Part shown: one piece after another, positions 60,217-64,000 of the stretch | Layout: each line of letters starts with the position of its first letter | Numbering within the stretch: position 1 is the first letter of the stretch | DNA from: Arachnopeziza araneosa | Lineage: Eukaryota; Ascomycota; Leotiomycetes; Helotiales; Arachnopezizaceae | Direction: 5' to 3' | DNA length: 64,000 bases | NCBI GenBank assembly: GCA_003988855.1 | Contig: QYAI01000002.1 | Location: 86,341-150,340, forward strand | Notes under the pieces: generated by a model | The model's database searches: none | What the model saw: the letters and a program-made list of their open reading frames with translations, nothing else | Told to the model about the DNA's origin: nothing | Made by a program: the position numbers and the translations under genes

Positions 60217-61607
60217 TCAATAAATATCCCATAGGCTCACCTTCCCATCTTTACTTCCCACCGCCAGCCAATGCGTATTACTGGCTCTCAATATCCTCTC
60301 TTCTCTGACCGTCAGGCTCTGCTCTCTCTTAATTACCTCCGTACCCTGGAGTTCTTGACTTTCCAACCCTTCGGCCCCAATGTCGGCGAAGGAAACAGCA
60401 TAACATCCTTCTTTATGCCATTTCAACACCGCAAGCTCCTTCATGCCTTTACTGGAGTAAACCCGAACCCTCGAGTCCCAACCGGCTGTGGCAAATATTT
60501 TCCCATCGTTCCTCATTCGTAGCCCTTGTTGACCTGCATGCTTGGTATTCAGGATCTTCATTGGTATGCTAACTAAATCCGAATTGGTTGGGATAGCGTG
60601 CTTGGCTATCACCGCATCGGCCGAAGATGTGAGATAGTAATCTTGGTTAGGAGAGAGGTCAAGGGAAAGAATTGGCTGGGTGTGTGCCTGACTGGTATAG
60701 AGTGTTTTCCACTTGGTGTTTATGAGTTGAGAGATGGAGGTATGGCCACTTTCAAAGCCAACGAGGACGGTGAGATTCTTGGTAGCTGGGTGGTAAAAGA
60801 GTGAGAGAGCCATGATCATGCCGCCTTTGAAGGTAGGCGATGCAGGAATAGTGTCAATCCGTTTGGACGAAGGAAATTCAAAGATGTCGACCTAGACTCT
60901 GCTCAGTGATGTTGACTTGGATTCTAGGAGTGCTTACCGTCTCTGAGCTCAATGTATTCGGCACGGCTACCAGCAGTCTCTCTCCGGCACCATCCCCTAC
61001 TGAAAGGACTTCTAACTGAGCAAATGAACAAAAGTTCATTGTGTTTACTTCGAGCATATGAAGCAGCCATGGTTGTTTCCTAGGCTCCGGGGTTGTGTCT
61101 ACTGGCAAGACTTTGCTCATTAATGCTTCATCACCCTCAGATAGCTTCCACACAATCAATTTGTTGTCTTTTCCATGTCTGTGTGTTTGTCAGTAAAATC
61201 ATAAAAATATCATTGAGAAAGATATGAGCAAGTTTGCGGTGAAAGAACTTTGTGTCGGGGATGAAGAGCTGCACATATGCAGCGGTATTGGTTTCTAAGA
61301 ACAGAAGATATATTTGTTCTCGAAATAGAGTTGAGATGTATAAATAGCGATGCATATATACAGGGCGGAAAGATTGGACTCACGTGATCAACTTTTCAGG
61401 ACCCCAAGAAGAGAGGCCTAAAACAGAACCTTCATGAGCTCTCCACACCGCGGTAGGTCTCTTGATAGCCAGGTCCCAAATAACCACCCAGCCCTCTGCA
61501 TCACCAGTAATGAGGCGGGCGTTAGATCGGACGAATGCCGCTGCATGGATCTGGGAGCTATGACCGCGAAGGATATATAATGGTTGTGCAGGTGGTAAAG
61601 AGCCCAT
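60217..61607 (-). CDS. ASA1: ASTRA-associated protein 1 (WD40)
   Basis: A nuclear WD40 beta-propeller protein of the ASTRA/TTT-type assembly that supports PIKK proteins. Exons 61384-61607, 60938-61178 and 60217-60891 give 379 residues. The first repeat reads YILRGHSSQIHAAAF and ...ARLITGDAEGWVVIWDL, then the VWRAHEGSVLGL repeat. After a 205 bp intron comes THGKDNKLIVWKL. Later repeats include AHTQPILSLDLSPNQDYYLTSSADAVI, MRNDGKIFATAGWDSRVRVYSSKGMKELAVLKWHKEGCYAVSF and the family's typical end WLAVGSKDGKVSLWDIY. The start is ATG in MGSLPPAQPLYIL. Protein naming is from the recognisable C-terminal layout. Confidence 0.88.
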
Positions 61608-63822
61608 GACGGGAGCAGAGTATTTGTCGGAATGTTGCAGGTTGCTAAGGCAGATCTTGTGATGGCAGGATCCGGTTGCAATTGAAACCTACAGCTGCTG
61701 TATCAGAGAGAGTTCTTGGCATATCATTCGAGGTGCCCAAAGGAACTTTTTCATTGACGGAACCAGCGTTCCACAATAGAGAGATCTTATCGACTCGGCA
61801 TCGCGCTATTTGGTTGGTGGAGTAGCTCGATGGTGCTTTTTCGTCCGCCTGGCTGGCTGACGGGATAATAACAATGGCGGGAGAAATAAGTCTAAATATA
61901 ATGTCTCGTCTTCATCCGTGGAGATGAAGGCATCCCGCCTCGTCTCCAAATTTACTCCATGTCACGTGAGGGTGACTAAACAGCTGGAGGACCGCCCGAG
62001 GTCTTCTAGAAAGTGTTTTGGATTCTGCCGGCCTCAGACTTGAACGCATAAACAGTGGCAAGAGCCGACTCTTGTCATTATGCACGGTGAGCTGCTTTTG
62101 TGCTCCAAGATCCAAATCTGATGTAGGAGCAGTTTCGGCACTTTGGCACCCACCACCCACCGCCAAATTCCTGGACCGAGAGTCGCTCAGGTACAAAGTA
62201 CGGATTTGCAGATGGGCGATCCGGCCAGCGATGCCGCGGTTACAGACCACCACCACCACCACTGACCGACCAGTTCAAGCTGAGAGAAGAGGGGTATGTG
62301 CAATCGTCAGGACTCAGCTGTCAGCCAAGAACTCTGAGACACCGACCTGCCTCCCGTCGGCTCTTGCTGGTTTGAATCAAGCTCTGGATCCAGACGGGAC
62401 CAACGCCTTTTGTTATCAAGAAATGTCTCTGACCAAGGCCCTTCCTTTCCTCGGGAAACATCCCATCCGAATTCACGCTCTACCAGAGGCGACTGGTTTG
62501 ACCAGCCGTGGCGGTGCTTAATGGGTCAGAATGCAGAAGCCCCAAATCGAAATCGAGAATAGATCGTCCTTGGACTACAGGGCTGCGACCGTGCCGGTCG
62601 GCCAATTGGTGTTGCCGTCACGGTCAGGGCTTGGAGAGGCTGCAGGGCATCTGCCGCAAGTCTGTGACAGACGACCGCTCCCAGCGCTGATTTGGCGAAT
62701 TGAATCGTAAAAGAAGAAATACAGATCTGATGTTCAAATATCCATTGCCCGGCAAGCAGATCGATTGAGCAAATAACATATATCCCAGAGAGCGGGTAAC
62801 GGGGCCATCTCCACGGTCGAGATTGGCCGAGCCAGGGAAACTCAACATGAGGAGCGGGATTGCAGATTATGTCTAGGGGGTTCACGGCGGGAAGGGGAAA
62901 GGAGGCTTGAATTAGATACGCCATTGACGATGCGGCAAGGATTGCTCCCTCCCTCTGGCCTCCAAATCACATCCCCTACCCTGCGAGCCGACGACACTGG
63001 ATTTGAATGCTGGATATGATCCTGGAGCATGAGATCGATGAGGGTAACCGTTTCTGAAGTGATAATAATGTGAGAAAAGTCCTCCACCCAAACGTTGCCA
63101 ATACTTGATCTTCCAGCAACGTACGATTTTGCACTTCTATCGCGCTGCCCAATTGAGCCGGTCCTCCTCAAAGCCATCTTGCCGCTGAGTGCTGATTCTC
63201 ACTTTGTTCAATCCGGAAGAAAATCCATGCCCTCCTGCGTTTAATTGCTTGTTGTTGTGCTCTGGTGCACAAAAAACAAAAGCTGGACCTTTGCGATTCA
63301 TTTGTTACAGCAGCCACTTTGTTGGAGCGACCCACTTCTAGGCGAGGAGCTCCATTCTAGGGCATCTCAAGCCGATTTGAGACTTCAACTCGACACGACC
63401 CAGCGTTGATCTCCGCCCTCCTTTCGTCACTACCTGAACCGAATTTTGGTCCGCGAGAAGAGCCTCCAAATTCTTACCACTCCACCAATTCTGAATATCC
63501 TCAGCACCAGCACCGCTGTAGTAGAACGGCCACCCTTCTCTCAGCCACCGTAAAGGGATCCTCGCCTCCACTTTCCCTGGTTTCAGTCGACCTTCCAAGT
63601 CATCTTCGGATCATCGAGACTCCGCAGATTTACCTCCAGCACCCCGAAACGGGATCATATCACCTTCTTTTCCCACTCTCCATTCCCATCCCCACCAGTG
63701 TCCATTGTTCGTCCTCGAGGACAGACACTGCTATAGCTCTTCCCAAGGCCAATGTGTGTGGCAGACGAGCCTTCGACCATCCCAGCCTGTAACATCTGCG
63801 ACACTTCGCAGAATCTTCACAG
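61608..63822. other. Long intergenic region upstream of ASA1
   Basis: These 2.2 kb hold the ASA1 promoter on the left and probably the promoter and 5' leader of a gene running off the right edge. The right part (63390-63700) is C/T-rich. Frames here (62018-62521, 62526-62924, 63406-63792) are compositionally biased and show no family features, so none is called. Confidence 0.5.
61962..61969. promoter_or_regulatory. Palindromic TCACGTGA element
   Basis: A perfect 8-bp palindrome with a CACGTG core lies 355 bp upstream of the ASA1 start codon, the form preferred by Cbf1-type bHLH factors. Function is inferred from sequence only. Confidence 0.35.
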
Positions 63823-64000
63823 TGGCGCTTTACGACAATCAAAGCTTTCTTGTACCTGGAGCGTTTGATTTGGGCTACTTGCCATTCCAGCCTTCGCCAC
63901 TGTACGCCGCATCGACTGCGTCCGACCTGACTCTGGCCGGTGATCAGCAATTCACTCCGCCAAGCATCCCTACTTCCGATTCAAGCCCACGACCTCTCAA
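63823..64000 (+). CDS. Possible 5' part of a gene cut by the right edge
   Basis: From a TTCACAG acceptor at 63816-63822 a frame stays open to the edge and reads ALYDNQSFLVPGAFDLGYLP, then a Ser/Pro/Thr-rich stretch ending PTSDSSPRPL. Composition resembles the low-complexity N-terminus of a fungal transcription factor or regulatory protein. No start codon in this frame is visible upstream, so an earlier exon would be needed. The call is tentative and the function unknown. Confidence 0.3.

Noticed and set aside
62018..62924. 167- and 132-codon frames on opposite strands
   Set aside because: Overlapping or adjacent, biased composition, no recognisable domain.
1..64000. tRNA or rRNA genes, CRISPR arrays and intact transposons
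   Set aside because: I looked for tRNA B-box patterns, terminal repeats and transposase motifs by eye and found none that could be supported.

Overview
The window is nuclear DNA of a filamentous ascomycete (Pezizomycotina). The signs are genes split by many 45-60 bp GT-AG introns with CTAAC/GCTAAT-like branch points, a ferrichrome-type siderophore NRPS with an L-ornithine N5-monooxygenase, an alternative NADH dehydrogenase, a 2EXR-domain protein, a fungal STAND-type N-terminal domain protein and many typical fungal housekeeping genes. A leotiomycete-like species would fit, but the sequence alone does not settle the class.

Left part (1-19 kb): an intracellular-siderophore locus. A giant NRPS (minus strand, cut by the left edge, at least 4,300 residues) reads A-T-C-A-T-C-T-C-A-T-C-T-C and runs off the window. 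About 1.2 kb upstream lies a decayed ABC exporter relic, followed by an intact N5-monooxygenase of the SidA type. Both biosynthetic genes have upstream motifs identical to the extended GATA site used by iron-responsive SreA-type repressors, including an inverted pair. The two enzymes would hydroxylate ornithine and assemble a ferrichrome-like hexapeptide.

Middle part (19-35 kb): an accessory-looking, gene-poor stretch. It holds two small helical proteins of unknown function, an S1/P1-type nuclease with a single-base frame problem and very small exons, a 2EXR protein, a short imperfect minisatellite, a PHO84-type phosphate transporter with a long central loop, a six-exon protein with a fungal STAND-like N-terminus but no NTPase, and a small secreted 12-cysteine protein made of two homologous modules.

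Right part (35-62 kb): a dense run of conserved housekeeping genes. These are sulfite reductase beta subunit (MET5 type), the IPC synthase regulatory subunit KEI1, a Rab6/YPT6 GTPase, NOP53, uridine kinase/UPRT-like URK1, GID8, external NADH dehydrogenase with an EF-hand, an F-box/LRR protein, a HAD hydrolase, a TTC1-like TPR protein, an XAP5/FAM50 protein, a small membrane protein and the WD40 protein ASA1. Several pairs are divergent with short shared promoters (YPT6/NOP53, URK1/GID8, HAD/TTC1). The last 2.4 kb are mostly non-coding, with a possible 5' end of another gene at the right edge.

Exon boundaries were read by eye from splice signals and frame continuity. The most distinctive items are the decayed transporter inside an otherwise intact siderophore locus and the two-module cysteine-rich secreted protein whose introns sit at equivalent positions in each module.
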